A stretch of DNA of 64,000 nucleotides from a virus, in IMG/VR virus record IMGVR_UViG_3300036760_000522, positions 124,001 through 188,000 of that record; one strand, given 5' to 3'. The notes beneath the pieces were generated by a model. It had not been told where the DNA came from and ran no database searches. It was given only the letters and a program-made list of their open reading frames with translations. The position numbers and the translations under genes were made by a program. This document shows, one piece after another, positions 55,043-64,000 of the stretch. Positions within the stretch are counted from its first letter, which is position 1. The number at the start of each line of letters is the position of its first letter.

Positions 55043-57484
55043 TCAAATCTCTCCGTAGAACCGACCAAGTGTTCTGTTGTACTCGGACACGATGTCCGTT
55101 CCCGATAACCCGGACGCGATCAGCTTTAGGGACGCGACATCGCAATCAGGTGCGCGTTGCGTCGAAACGCCCACACGGAAACGCCCACTCGTTCCACCAT
55201 CGGGTGTCGTCAACGTTCCGGACGTAGCGATCAAAACTCCGTCAATGTAGAGACGTATGACCTGGGATATTCTGGTTAACGCTAGATGACACAGATTGTT
55301 CAAAGGCGGACGAGTCGTACTGTATGTGACGGCGGAGTCCGCCCCTGAACCGGACTCTTGGAGGTATCCAAACTCCCCCGTCGAGTCCAACACCTGCATG
55401 CAGTAGAAGGCATTGTCGGCTGACGCCCCGCTTCCAAAAGTGCCAGCGTGGCTCACTAGATTTCGGAGACTTGTGTAGGCCTGGAGGTTCAACAACATTT
55501 CGATCGTGAAGTCCCCTGTGATCGCAAGCGTTGCTTCCGCGACGTTGTAAATAAGGCCCGTCAAATCATTGAACTTGAACCCGCGAACTCCTGGGAAGAT
55601 GTCAGTGTAACGCTCGGACCCAGTCTCGACAGTCAGGCTGAAACCGTTGCCGCTACTGTCGGTAAGATCGTTCTGGAATTGCCACAACCCGACCGGACTG
55701 AAGGTCGTGTCGTGCAACTGAACGGGTGCCTGCGTCCACGTAAAGTCCACGACCACTGCTGTGTCATTGTTGGATCTGTCGTACTCGAAACCACGGATCA
55801 CTGTGTCCGTGAGAGCAATCGTGTCTGTGACTACAACGTCTCTGACACGGCCGGCAGCGACAGCGTCCGTCACAGACAATGTATCGGAGACGCTGACCAG
55901 CAAGGTCAACCCTGCGACCACAGTGTCTGTGATGCTGACGACGTCTTCTTCTTCGACAACAATGGCGCCCGAAGAGAGGACTGTCGTCTGGTCGACCATC
56001 GAAATCACGTCTTGTGTAAAGGTTTCCAAGACGTTGATGACCACTTGATCGTCAACCGCCACATCGTCATACAAGTGGCGGATGTCCGGCCAATAGAGCC
56101 GTTGCGTCACAGTCGGGCCGGGACCAACCGGCGTCAGATTGTCGAGGGCTCGAAACGATTGAGGCAATGCTCCTGCCCACACAGCTGTGAAGCTCGGAGT
56201 AATACGCTCGACAGTGACTGCGTCGAGGGCCAACATCGTATTGTCGACCGTGACATTCGTACCCGACACTTGTGCGATGTTCTGGGAGCCAAATGTCACG
56301 AAACGAGGATCGTTAAGAAACCCTCCACGTGAAACGTCGATCGGCTCCTCAAGTGTCGCGTCGACCGGTGTGTCGGTGATCATCGAACCAAAGTCAGCGA
56401 TCGCAAAGTCATAAATCGGCGGCAACGCATCGTTCGCGTGTTGCGGGTGCAGCTCTATGCGAGCCTGACCTAAACGATCAAACGGTGCCCAGACAACAGC
56501 AGTGCCGATGACGCTTGTGATCCCTGGTCGCCACGTGAACAACGGGTCTGGATCTGGAGGATCAGGAAAGTGGTACTCGTCGTAAGCACGAGTGCAGACA
56601 GATACGTCCTCCACGTCAATGAATGACGGATTCGAAACTGCCTCAAGAGCCGGCGAGAAGAAAACAAGCCCAGCAGGATCACCCAAGATCCCGCTTGTGA
56701 CCTCGCCCGAAAAGTTTTCAATAGGGATCTCGAGCGGAGAGACTGCAATAGCCTCGGTCGCATCGGCCCACTGAAAAATGTCGGTATCGTTGACGACAGC
56801 TTGGTTCAGGACATCTTTGACGACGGCACTGATGATCGCTGCGTAGTACTCTTTGGAGTTCAGCTCTTGCCCAAGAGTGAGTGTGAGTCGTTGGATCGGC
56901 AGGGGCCCTGAAACAGTCGCAGTCAAAACCGGGATTACAACTCCGCCAGTCGTGGTCCGTATAGTGTAGTTTCCTGGGTTGGTGAATGCAGCGTTCACCA
57001 ACATCGGATTCGAAAACACAAACTCAATTTTTGACAGAGCCTGAGCCCCGACAAAAAAGGTCGTCGTTCCTATTGAGAACCCAACAAACGAGGCAGTATC
57101 GTCCGTTCCTAGATCAACTCCGGTTGTGGTTTGAGCATCGGTAACGGTAACGATGTAGAGAATCGCCAGCTGAAACGACGTAGTGAGTCGTACATGTGTC
57201 GAATCAAGAACGATTGCCCCTGTGACTGCCAACCCAGGGATCGTGTAGTTCGCCGGATTGACGAGCGGAGGGTACGCAATGTTGAGCGGTCTGGAAAACT
57301 CAACGATGACCAGTGTCGACGTAGAGGACGCAGCAGAAACCACACGAAGTGGAACAATCCCTTCGACTGTTTCAGCAATCGAAATCGTCTCATCGATCCC
57401 GATGTCGAATAGCTCAGCGACTTCCCCGGCGCCCGAGTCCCCCCAAGCACCGCCTCCCCAGCCTATGCCTCCATAGCCGGCCAT
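55043..57484 (-). CDS. Fibre-like virion protein with C-terminal LamG domain
   Basis: 813 residues from ATG 57,484. The N-terminus MAGYGGIGWGGGAWGDSG is a Gly-rich anchor. Ig-like strands follow, then a repeat of the type V-S-V-S-D-T-L-S-V-T-D near residues 490-560. The C-terminal 200 residues are a third LamG-like copy (VGLWQFQNDLTDSSGNG). The ATG overlaps the stop of the upstream 57,714 gene. A receptor-binding role is plausible. Confidence 0.7.
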   Translation of the reverse strand: MAGYGGIGWGGGAWGDSGAGEVAELFDIGIDETISIAETVEGIVPLRVVSAASSTSTLVIVEFSRPLNIAYPPLVNPANYTIPGLAVTGAIVLDSTHVRLTTSFQLAILYIVTVTDAQTTTGVDLGTDDTASFVGFSIGTTTFFVGAQALSKIEFVFSNPMLVNAAFTNPGNYTIRTTTGGVVIPVLTATVSGPLPIQRLTLTLGQELNSKEYYAAIISAVVKDVLNQAVVNDTDIFQWADATEAIAVSPLEIPIENFSGEVTSGILGDPAGLVFFSPALEAVSNPSFIDVEDVSVCTRAYDEYHFPDPPDPDPLFTWRPGITSVIGTAVVWAPFDRLGQARIELHPQHANDALPPIYDFAIADFGSMITDTPVDATLEEPIDVSRGGFLNDPRFVTFGSQNIAQVSGTNVTVDNTMLALDAVTVERITPSFTAVWAGALPQSFRALDNLTPVGPGPTVTQRLYWPDIRHLYDDVAVDDQVVINVLETFTQDVISMVDQTTVLSSGAIVVEEEDVVSITDTVVAGLTLLVSVSDTLSVTDAVAAGRVRDVVVTDTIALTDTVIRGFEYDRSNNDTAVVVDFTWTQAPVQLHDTTFSPVGLWQFQNDLTDSSGNGFSLTVETGSERYTDIFPGVRGFKFNDLTGLIYNVAEATLAITGDFTIEMLLNLQAYTSLRNLVSHAGTFGSGASADNAFYCMQVLDSTGEFGYLQESGSGADSAVTYSTTRPPLNNLCHLALTRISQVIRLYIDGVLIATSGTLTTPDGGTSGRFRVGVSTQRAPDCDVASLKLIASGLSGTDIVSEYNRTLGRFYGEI

Positions 57485-57714
57485 CAGACGCTAATGACCG
57501 CCAACAAAGTGATGTCAGTGAAGTTGATCGTCCCGCCGCAATGCGTTCCGCTGAATTGACTTGCAGTAAAATCAGGCTCGTCAAGAGCAAGCCAAGTCCG
57601 GTACGTCAGTGACCCACAGTTCAGATCAATGGATCGCATTTTGTACAGAAACGTTCCCGGCGGAGCCAGACCGCCGGCCCCAAACGAAATGAGTTCTCCG
57701 TCAATGTCCGCCAT
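57484..57714 (-). CDS. Small virion operon protein
   Basis: 76 residues from ATG 57,714. Beta-rich with two Cys (GGLAPPGTFLYKMRSIDLNC, FSGTHCGGTINFTD). The stop overlaps the next start (ATGA-type), so it is coupled to the 813-residue protein. Function unknown. Confidence 0.6.
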   Translation of the reverse strand: MADIDGELISFGAGGLAPPGTFLYKMRSIDLNCGSLTYRTWLALDEPDFTASQFSGTHCGGTINFTDITLLAVISV

Positions 57715-57720
57715 CGCAAC

Positions 57721-58059
57721 CTACTGTTGTGTACAAGAAGCGGAATCCCGCGTTCGATACTCTTCGACTTGGTCGCAAGTCTCGATCAACGACACACACT
57801 GCGGATTCACGGGCACGCCTTTGCCTTGCAGGTCCTCGCAAAAGTCTGGGCAGCTCTGGTTCGGCACATCCACTGGACCTGGGAGGTCGTTGTTGTAGAC
57901 GGATTCCCCCTCCTCACATCCTAGCGATACCAAGTGCTCACACATGATTTCGCACTGCCCCGGCTCATTGTCGGGCGGTAAGGGCTTCGGCGTTTCTGTG
58001 CCTTGAGACGGAAGACACCCAACTATGAAAAAGAGAGCTATCAGTGAAAGCTGGTGCAT
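57721..58059 (-). CDS. Small Cys-rich lipoprotein
   Basis: 112 residues from ATG 58,059 with AGAGGA upstream. Lipobox FIVGC at residues 11-15, then a Pro-rich linker and eight Cys (CEIMCEHLVSLGC, SCPDFCEDLQG, CVSLIETCDQV). Probably an envelope lipoprotein made in the host during late infection. It diverges from the papain-like gene. Confidence 0.65.
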   Translation of the reverse strand: MHQLSLIALFFIVGCLPSQGTETPKPLPPDNEPGQCEIMCEHLVSLGCEEGESVYNNDLPGPVDVPNQSCPDFCEDLQGKGVPVNPQCVSLIETCDQVEEYRTRDSASCTQQ

Positions 58060-58106
58060 GGGGGTTTCCTCTTTTCGACCTCACTACACTAGAGGAGCCC
58101 ATAAAA

Positions 58107-58928
58107 ATGTTGACGAAGTATGGCTACAAAGCAGACCCCCCGAAGAAGGCGGATCAAAAGCCCGACTTCGACTTCACAGCAGGTCTTCTTCCGAAACTCC
58201 CACAAGTCTCGCAAGGCGACGTCGATCTCATGGCTTTCTGTACCGAGAGCCACCAGTATTCGATTGGATCATGTACTGGTAACGCGTCAGCGGACTCCGT
58301 CGAGGTCCTGAACGCCATCGAAGGTAAACCGGGAGTCCAGCTTTCGAGGCTTTTCGTCTACACGTTAGCCAGAAACTTCATGGACCAGGACGGTGACGGA
58401 AAAGGAGACATCGACAAAGACGATGGGGCTTTTCTCCGGTTCTGCTTCGAAGTTCTGTCAAAGTTCGGAATTTGCAGAGAAGACTTACCTGCCGGCAAGG
58501 GTGGCTGGCCTTACGACGTAAACAAGGTTCACACACTGCCCGATCTCATGGCCATGCGTGCGGCTACCGCGCACCGAATCCACAGCTACTACAGAATCAG
58601 TGAGACCGGAGACAACCGACTCGAGAAAATCGTTGCAGCCTTACGTGCAAACCACCCGGTTACTTTCGGAACCATTGTCGACACATCCTTCCAACAAATC
58701 CGTGACGAAACTCCATGGGAAGGGCCAAAGGGCCAGATCCTTGGAGGGCATGCCATGCTTGTGGTCGGTTACCTCGCCTCATTTGGTTTCATCGTCAAGA
58801 ACTCATGGGGCAAAAATAATTTTGGGTTCAACGGCTTCTGCATCGTTAAGCCCCATGTCTTGGCGTCCAAAGAAACGGGCGACCTGTGGGTTCCAACCAA
58901 AGGAACTGCGTTCAAACTTGCAGCTTAG
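58107..58928 (+). CDS. Papain-like cysteine protease
   Basis: Start at ATG 58,107, with AGAGGAG nine bases upstream; an in-frame GTG at 58,044 would overlap the divergent gene. 273 residues. The catalytic Cys lies in QYSIGSCTGNASADSVE, the His in GGHAMLVVGY, the Asn in IVKNSWGKNNFG: the complete C1A order. A DQDGDGKGDIDKDDG stretch looks like a calcium-binding loop. No signal peptide is clear. It may process virion proteins or degrade host proteins. Plus strand, isolated among minus-strand genes. Confidence 0.82.
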   Translation: MLTKYGYKADPPKKADQKPDFDFTAGLLPKLPQVSQGDVDLMAFCTESHQYSIGSCTGNASADSVEVLNAIEGKPGVQLSRLFVYTLARNFMDQDGDGKGDIDKDDGAFLRFCFEVLSKFGICREDLPAGKGGWPYDVNKVHTLPDLMAMRAATAHRIHSYYRISETGDNRLEKIVAALRANHPVTFGTIVDTSFQQIRDETPWEGPKGQILGGHAMLVVGYLASFGFIVKNSWGKNNFGFNGFCIVKPHVLASKETGDLWVPTKGTAFKLAA

Positions 58929-59956
58929 ACAGGTGTTGATCGGTTCCACGGCCAACACAGCGGACCAAGTTGCATGAAACGCTTCAAGGTCCCGCTTGCT
59001 GGAAATGTGTTGGGACCGTTCGAACCGTCCAAGTTGCCTGCAACCCACCAGAGATCTGCTAAGAATCCGTGACGCCCTTGCCTGCCAGCGGTGTCGCAGT
59101 AAATGCCAATTGGCAGTAACGAGTAGAGGCTCGTAACATCACTAGGAACACTCAAGTCTTCCCCAATAAACGGCCGATTTTGCATGTCGGCTTCCCCTGT
59201 CAAATTCAGGTTCATAGTTGCAGTACTTCGACCGCGCGCGTCTGCAACGTCCGTCAAATCGTCGTAATTGACTGCGGACGTTGCAGGTCCTGTCGCACTA
59301 TCAGCTCTCAGCATGGAAACCGACGGACTCGTCCAACCAGCGACAGGATCTCGAGGAACATCGAAAATCCAAAATCCAACCAAATTGGCGTTCCGCGTAA
59401 TGACTACTCGATTCGACATTCCGTCCACAGACTTCATGACATGATACCTGGACGTGTTGTTTCCTCCGCCACCCCACGTATTCACAGTGGAGCTGATCAA
59501 GGTTGTCTGATCTGTAGCTGTCGGCGCAGCGGACGTTGATCCGTCAGTACCTCCATTGACCGAACCAAATCCAGCGACAGGCGAAACAGCCAACAAAGCG
59601 AAGTCGTCAAGACTGTTGTTGAGATGTATGAGCAACTCAAATTTTGGAGAGATCCCAGGCTGGCGAAGAACGATCCACGAGCGGACACTGGCAGAAGACC
59701 AGTCAAGGTCACTGTCCACTGTCCAGCGGTCGACAGAGTCCATACCGGACGACGTGCTGTTCGACGATCCACTAACAGTCCAATTAGCCTGACTGGTAAC
59801 CAAACCTCCAGCACTATTGGTCCAACTGCCCGTCCCCAAGAGTGTATTCTTGATGCTCCTCAGCAAGCGTCGATTGGTCGACAAACTACTACCCAAAGCA
59901 GAAACAGTTTGGTTGACTTGAAACTGCCAGCGTCGAACAGGGATCGGTAAAGGCAT
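58925..59956 (-). CDS. Virion protein, paralogue 1
   Basis: 343 residues from ATG 59,956. Starts VRRWQFQVNQTVSALG, continues LLGTGSWTNSAGG, QANWTVSGSSNSTSSG, RSWIVLRQPG and ends FMQLGPLCWPWNRSTPV. The neighbouring gene has the same order of segments. Probably tail or capsid decoration. Confidence 0.62.
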   Translation of the reverse strand: MPLPIPVRRWQFQVNQTVSALGSSLSTNRRLLRSIKNTLLGTGSWTNSAGGLVTSQANWTVSGSSNSTSSGMDSVDRWTVDSDLDWSSASVRSWIVLRQPGISPKFELLIHLNNSLDDFALLAVSPVAGFGSVNGGTDGSTSAAPTATDQTTLISSTVNTWGGGGNNTSRYHVMKSVDGMSNRVVITRNANLVGFWIFDVPRDPVAGWTSPSVSMLRADSATGPATSAVNYDDLTDVADARGRSTATMNLNLTGEADMQNRPFIGEDLSVPSDVTSLYSLLPIGIYCDTAGRQGRHGFLADLWWVAGNLDGSNGPNTFPASGTLKRFMQLGPLCWPWNRSTPV

Positions 59957-59962
59957 AGGCGA

Positions 59963-61054
59963 TCACGCTGTCATGACGGGAACTGTGCCGTTCCAAGGAA
60001 CGATCACCACACCAAATTGTGCAAACTGCTTTGAGCTGTCGATAGGATACGTTGAACCGTCCACTACAGAGTCGCTGCCAAACCAAAGATCAGACATCCA
60101 GGCGTGGCGACCACGAACGGACGCATAAATGGTGTTGCTACGATCAAGACCGACCGGAAAGATCGGGTACTTACTACTCAAGTCGTTGAGATCCATGCGA
60201 TCGCCAATGGGGTCTATCGAAGTTGGTGTAGCCGAACCGATACACTCTGTTGAAAAAGGAAGAGCTGCCCTCGAACCAGCACCTAATGCGCTATCTGGTG
60301 CCAGCCCATTAATCCTAGAGCAAGGTCCACCACCACCCGAGGTTTGGTTAGACATTGCTGTGTAACTCAAGTGTGAACTTGACGGAGGACCGGAACTTCC
60401 CTGTGTCCAACCAACGTAAGGAACAGTCCAACCATCGACTGGGTGTATTGGGCGCTCCCAACCCCAAAAAGTTGTCGAGAAGCCGCTGCGACAAGTGATG
60501 ACTCGCGTCGCAGCTCCGTCCGTTGATTTCATAACATGGAGAACAGCTCCGACATTTGTGGTTGGTACAAGTCCGGGTGACGAAGAGTTCAAGCCAGAGA
60601 CCATACCAATAGCATCAGTAGCAGTTGGCCGACTAGTAATACTGCCGCCTGTGTATCCAACAGAGGGTGAGGCCGCTGTGGTGCTAGCCTCCGGAACGGC
60701 TGACACGAACCCTTCGAGAGCAAACAGTATTTCCGATTGTGCGTAAATGCCAGGTTGTCGCAGCACAATCCATGATCGTGCTTGCCCAGAATCTGCCCAG
60801 ACTAAAGCGTTGTTGTTCGTCCAACGATCAACTCCATCCAACGCGGCTGTACCTGCGTTGGATGAGCCGCTGACGGTCCAGTTCGCTAGAGACGCCACGA
60901 CCTCCCCATTACGGTTGGTCCAAGTCCCAGATCCTTTCAGGATGTCCTTGAGAGTCCGCCAAATGGTTTGAGCCGTGATGAGTTGTGTTCCACCGGCAGC
61001 CACAACGACATTGACCTGGTACTGCCACGTTCGCTGGATGACAGGGTAGGCCAT
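59963..61054 (-). CDS. Virion protein, paralogue 2
   Basis: Start at ATG 61,054 (MAYPVIQRTWQYQVN); an ATG at 61,066 overlaps the next gene. 363 residues. Shared with paralogue 1: WQYQVN, LKGSGTWTNRNGE, LANWTVSGSSNAGT, ARSWIVLRQPG, RHAWMSDLWFG and a WNGTVPV end. Clear tandem duplication. Confidence 0.62.
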   Translation of the reverse strand: MAYPVIQRTWQYQVNVVVAAGGTQLITAQTIWRTLKDILKGSGTWTNRNGEVVASLANWTVSGSSNAGTAALDGVDRWTNNNALVWADSGQARSWIVLRQPGIYAQSEILFALEGFVSAVPEASTTAASPSVGYTGGSITSRPTATDAIGMVSGLNSSSPGLVPTTNVGAVLHVMKSTDGAATRVITCRSGFSTTFWGWERPIHPVDGWTVPYVGWTQGSSGPPSSSHLSYTAMSNQTSGGGGPCSRINGLAPDSALGAGSRAALPFSTECIGSATPTSIDPIGDRMDLNDLSSKYPIFPVGLDRSNTIYASVRGRHAWMSDLWFGSDSVVDGSTYPIDSSKQFAQFGVVIVPWNGTVPVMTA

Positions 61055-61058
61055 CAAA

Positions 61059-61949
61059 TCACACAATTGAGAGTTGGACGAGTTTCGATCCTACAAAGTC
61101 AGACGCAGTCCCTCCGTTTCGATACAACCTAACTTCATAGGTTCGGAGTGCGTTTCGCAAATTGCCGGCAGCACCGCCGACGGTCAGCGCACTGGAAATA
61201 ACACGTGTCGGAGAAGTCACAGCAGTCGTAATCGTCGAGCCTGTCACTGTCTCAGCGTCATCCAAATTCCAAAGCTCGACGGTTGATAGCGCAGCAGCGT
61301 TGGTGGTCTCGATCACGGCTTCCAAGTAGAACGAAGCCCCAGGAAACTCCGTCGGATCGACGACAATCATGCCAATGCTGTAGGGACCTGTCTGGTTGGT
61401 CGTCCACGGGCCTGAAGACCCGACTACCTTCCTAGTACCCGCGTCCCTAAAGCGTCTCAGCAAGTGGTTCAGGAGCCCGTCTACGGTGTCTCCGGCCCAC
61501 CCATCAAGCTGTCCTCCGAAATTGAACTCGTTGGGCTTGGCCCCCATCATACCACTTGCCGGATCGGGCAAGGGTATCGGCCAGAGCTGTGGTGGAGGGA
61601 CTACAATTCCGTTGGCTTCAGGAACAGCGAAGACCCGCTGGTCGATGTCAGTCGGAACCCCGACACGGTTGATGACGTTCCAAACCTTCAGAGCGAAACG
61701 ATAGCAGCCTCGAACGTCAGGTGTGAAGTTCGCGATGGGTGTGTTGTTGTTGTTATGGAACGTGAACGGAGCCGCTGGAACAAGCGAGCTTGCTGGATCG
61801 ACATACAACAAATCGATCTGCCAACTTGCTACATCCGTGTTGTTGCTGTTCGCTACAGAAACCAAGGATCCAGTCGTACCCTTAAGGGCTTCGCCATCAG
61901 CCCCGATGTTGAGGCCCTGCGTGAATTTTGAAAGTGCAATTGCGGTCAT
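61059..61949 (-). CDS. Virion operon protein
   Basis: 296 residues from ATG 61,949. Beta-rich, with GGQLDGWAGDTVDGLLNHLLRR (split by a turn) and a C-terminal jelly-roll-like part (FYLEAVIETT, VRLYRNGGTASDFVG). No family recognised. Overlap with the ATG of paralogue 2 is avoided by the shorter start. Confidence 0.58.
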   Translation of the reverse strand: MTAIALSKFTQGLNIGADGEALKGTTGSLVSVANSNNTDVASWQIDLLYVDPASSLVPAAPFTFHNNNNTPIANFTPDVRGCYRFALKVWNVINRVGVPTDIDQRVFAVPEANGIVVPPPQLWPIPLPDPASGMMGAKPNEFNFGGQLDGWAGDTVDGLLNHLLRRFRDAGTRKVVGSSGPWTTNQTGPYSIGMIVVDPTEFPGASFYLEAVIETTNAAALSTVELWNLDDAETVTGSTITTAVTSPTRVISSALTVGGAAGNLRNALRTYEVRLYRNGGTASDFVGSKLVQLSIV

Positions 61950-61955
61950 GTGACG

Positions 61956-63149
61956 CTACGGATACACAAACATCGGAGAGGATGAATACAAGCCAGAGTT
62001 CTCTTGCGACAAACAAAGACGTCCTCCGGCCAGCTTTGTGAACGGCTGGGCATTCGCACCAGAAAATCTCTGCGATGTAACCATCCGCCAGCTCTGACCA
62101 AAGTCCCTGCTCACAAACCACGTCGCAATAGAAGGCACCACAGTGCTGTAGGCATAAAGACCGATGATCCCAGACTCCACTACCAATGACATCAACACAT
62201 ATGCCGTGCTGCCAGCCAAAGGATTCGTGGCTGACGCCAATTGCGTCCAAGCGCTACTCGCCGACGGACTCGACAAAATAACCAAACCCACACTCAAGTC
62301 GTCACTGACGATATACCAGACGTCCTCAACTTTGTCGTACGCTGTGAGGCGCTTTCCGTAGTCTCCTGCAAGGACAGGAAACGGTGGCGTCGAACACTGC
62401 ACAGGTACCGGCAAGCTGACAAGGCTGAACGTGCTGCCATTCGCACTATAAACTATCTGGCTGTTGGAGCCACCCAACAGACCAATGGTCTTCCCAAGCC
62501 CTGTGGCTAGGGATCGGATGGGTACTGACGACCCGTACGACACGCTTGTCCAACTAGCCACACCTCCAAGGTTACGTTCCAAAGTCGCCGTGCTGCCCAT
62601 GTCACTCCAAGACGCCAGGAACACGTCATTGACACTGTCGTAGACCAAAGCTTGACAGATTTCGTCTGCGCCTAAACCGGCTCGTGTTTGCAACGTGAAC
62701 ACAGGTACCGCCGCCAATGTGCCTTGGATGTACCCGTCAGTGTTTCCTGTAAACTGACGCAGACCAACAATGAAGGGTCCTGTTCGAGGCTTGACTGCTA
62801 CACGCAAACACTCAGTTTCGTTGCTTTGATATGCCCCTATCACGCTGTTTCCAGTATCGCCCAATCCCGTAGCCACAAAGATCTTGAACTCATCAGCGGG
62901 GTACCCCAAGTACGCGTTGGCCGTGATGATCGTGTAATGTGCCAAGTCTTCATTTGTTACAAGCGTACGATCCGCGAACTCAATGTCGGAACAGTCGTCT
63001 GCGACACCAAGAGATCCGAATTTCGTGAAAGACAACCAGTTGATTTCTGCAAACGTCCGCAAGCTTTCCAACATCTTGTTGACGTGGTCGTCGTCAAAGT
63101 CTTCACCTGTAAAAAAAGTGCCGAAAGGTTTGGGGTCTTGGTAGCTCAT
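61956..63149 (-). CDS. Asp-box-like virion protein
   Basis: 397 residues from ATG 63,149. An N-terminal helical part (VNKMLESLRTFAEINW) is followed by propeller strands with at least one clear Asp box (VSRDFGQSW) and degenerate ones (YSANGSTF). Related in style to 2740-5210. Three bases from the next gene start. Confidence 0.6.
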   Translation of the reverse strand: MSYQDPKPFGTFFTGEDFDDDHVNKMLESLRTFAEINWLSFTKFGSLGVADDCSDIEFADRTLVTNEDLAHYTIITANAYLGYPADEFKIFVATGLGDTGNSVIGAYQSNETECLRVAVKPRTGPFIVGLRQFTGNTDGYIQGTLAAVPVFTLQTRAGLGADEICQALVYDSVNDVFLASWSDMGSTATLERNLGGVASWTSVSYGSSVPIRSLATGLGKTIGLLGGSNSQIVYSANGSTFSLVSLPVPVQCSTPPFPVLAGDYGKRLTAYDKVEDVWYIVSDDLSVGLVILSSPSASSAWTQLASATNPLAGSTAYVLMSLVVESGIIGLYAYSTVVPSIATWFVSRDFGQSWRMVTSQRFSGANAQPFTKLAGGRLCLSQENSGLYSSSPMFVYP

Positions 63150-63152
63150 GGC

Positions 63153-64000
63153 TCAACACAGAGGCGATCCTAGGGGTCCGCCGATCTTAAAACAGTACAA
63201 ATCAGCCGTCATTGAGATAGCGTCGGATACTCCGATATCGAACGATTGAGGTCCGGGATCCACGGATACGCGCACTACGCCAGCACCCGGATCCCGCTCA
63301 ATCCGGTAGGTGTGGTACCGACCGTCCAGATAGTCGAGACTGATGGCACCCAAATATTTCCCATCTTGCTGATCCGAGACAATCGCGAAGCGCTCTGCTA
63401 TCCCGGAAGTCAACAAAGCAATCGCGACTGTAAACCCTGGCGCAGAAATTCCGAACCGAATCTGTGTGTCCCCGACACCAAGTGTCGAATCTGCGGCAAC
63501 TCGCAGTCGGAAAACAGCCTCCGTGATGAGACCAGGAGCATCGAGCAGCGGTGTCGGATTACGATACACTGTTGCCCCACCGACCGTACCATAGGACAAC
63601 GCACCCCCAGCAACGCTCGCGGAAACATCCACAGGAACGTCGCTCACAAGCTCCCAAGGCGTCGGCGCCGTCGTGTCGTTCTCAGGCAGAACTGTGCCGT
63701 CGTATGTCAAACAGACTTCTCTAACGTACTGGAATCCTCCAAGCTCAGGTCCACACGAATCATCAGCCGGCGCGATCAGCGCCAGGGCCCCAGTCGATTG
63801 TTCGATGACATCCAAACACGAGTACAAAATGTCATCCGGCACTTCAAGTCGAATGCGTGTTGAACCGTCATTCAAAACGAAGTCACCGTCATTGTTGAGC
63901 ACGTCTTCGGGGTTGTTCAGGACCGAGACGAACTCTGTAACGACGTAAGGAGCACGCGTCTCAAAAGTCTGCGTACTCGGCACCAACGGCGTACCTTCAT
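63153..64000 (-). CDS. Virion operon protein (5' end probably outside window)
   Basis: The frame is open to the right edge. TTG 63,986 is a possible start, but the preceding codons (EGTPL) read smoothly, so the gene probably begins beyond the window. Visible part: TRAPYVVTEFVSVLNNPED, YLGAISLDYLDGRYHTYRIE (concanavalin-like strands) and a C-terminus DLYCFKIGGPLGSPLC. Probably a virion surface protein. Confidence 0.55.
   Translation of the reverse strand, partial: EGTPLVPSTQTFETRAPYVVTEFVSVLNNPEDVLNNDGDFVLNDGSTRIRLEVPDDILYSCLDVIEQSTGALALIAPADDSCGPELGGFQYVREVCLTYDGTVLPENDTTAPTPWELVSDVPVDVSASVAGGALSYGTVGGATVYRNPTPLLDAPGLITEAVFRLRVAADSTLGVGDTQIRFGISAPGFTVAIALLTSGIAERFAIVSDQQDGKYLGAISLDYLDGRYHTYRIERDPGAGVVRVSVDPGPQSFDIGVSDAISMTADLYCFKIGGPLGSPLC

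Noticed and set aside
55679-56332. 217-codon plus-strand frame opposite the 813-residue virion gene
   Set aside because: Low-complexity mirror of Thr/Val-rich codons on the coding strand; no start signal or family.
1-64000. CRISPR arrays
   Set aside because: No regularly spaced 20-40 base repeats with unique spacers were seen. The only regular repeat is the 20-bp set at the element end.

Overview
The window looks like a section of a large double-stranded DNA bacteriophage genome (or a prophage or plasmid-like relative). It carries a seven-member tRNA cluster, a phage-type replication block (family A DNA polymerase, primase zinc domain, intein-bearing DnaB-type helicase, probable loader, SNF2-type helicase), a probable lysis group, and more than 20 kb of large, glycine- and threonine-rich virion genes with LamG-like and Asp-box domains. 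The host is probably a Myxococcota bacterium. The main hint is an 860-residue lipoprotein at 38 kb with a Gly/Ser linker and Cys-rich repeats of the kind common in Polyangia, plus several other lipoproteins. That host call is inference.

Layout. 1-7.5 kb: a lipoprotein, tRNAs on the minus strand (one with a broken acceptor stem), Asp-box proteins and a topoisomerase IB fused to an acetyltransferase-like domain. 7.5-13.4 kb: a Ku protein, a HARE-type winged-helix protein with a probable -1 frameshift extension, a CxxCxxCC protein, a DHH phosphoesterase and a nitrilase-superfamily amidase. 13.4-26.7 kb: a Ycf46-like AAA+ ATPase and the replication block, all on the minus strand in a tightly packed array. 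26.7-28.4 kb: membrane and holin-like genes.

28,899-37,556: an 8,658-bp inserted element. It has 11-bp terminal inverted repeats and a 9-bp target duplication, and it splits an HNH/AP2-type endonuclease gene. Removing the element and one duplication copy rejoins the two halves in frame into a 259-codon gene. The cargo is a single-chain type IIG (MmeI-like) restriction-modification enzyme, a PIN-like protein, an XRE regulator, a two-TM protein coupled to a Cas2/SinR-like small protein, several unknown small genes and a hairpin-rich non-coding stretch. I see no recognisable transposase. This is the most notable system in the window: a defence-type cargo element sitting in a phage.

38-43.3 kb: the host-like lipoprotein, a small zinc-ribbon/methyltransferase operon, a winged-helix regulator and a beta-class DNA methyltransferase with a terminator-like hairpin inside its coding sequence. 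43.3-64 kb: a late virion operon on the minus strand with several sets of paralogues (two AGKP..D.EL proteins, three LamG modules, twin 343/363-residue proteins), interrupted by a papain-like protease on the plus strand. A 42-residue zinc-finger microprotein, too short for routine ORF calling, is embedded in this operon.
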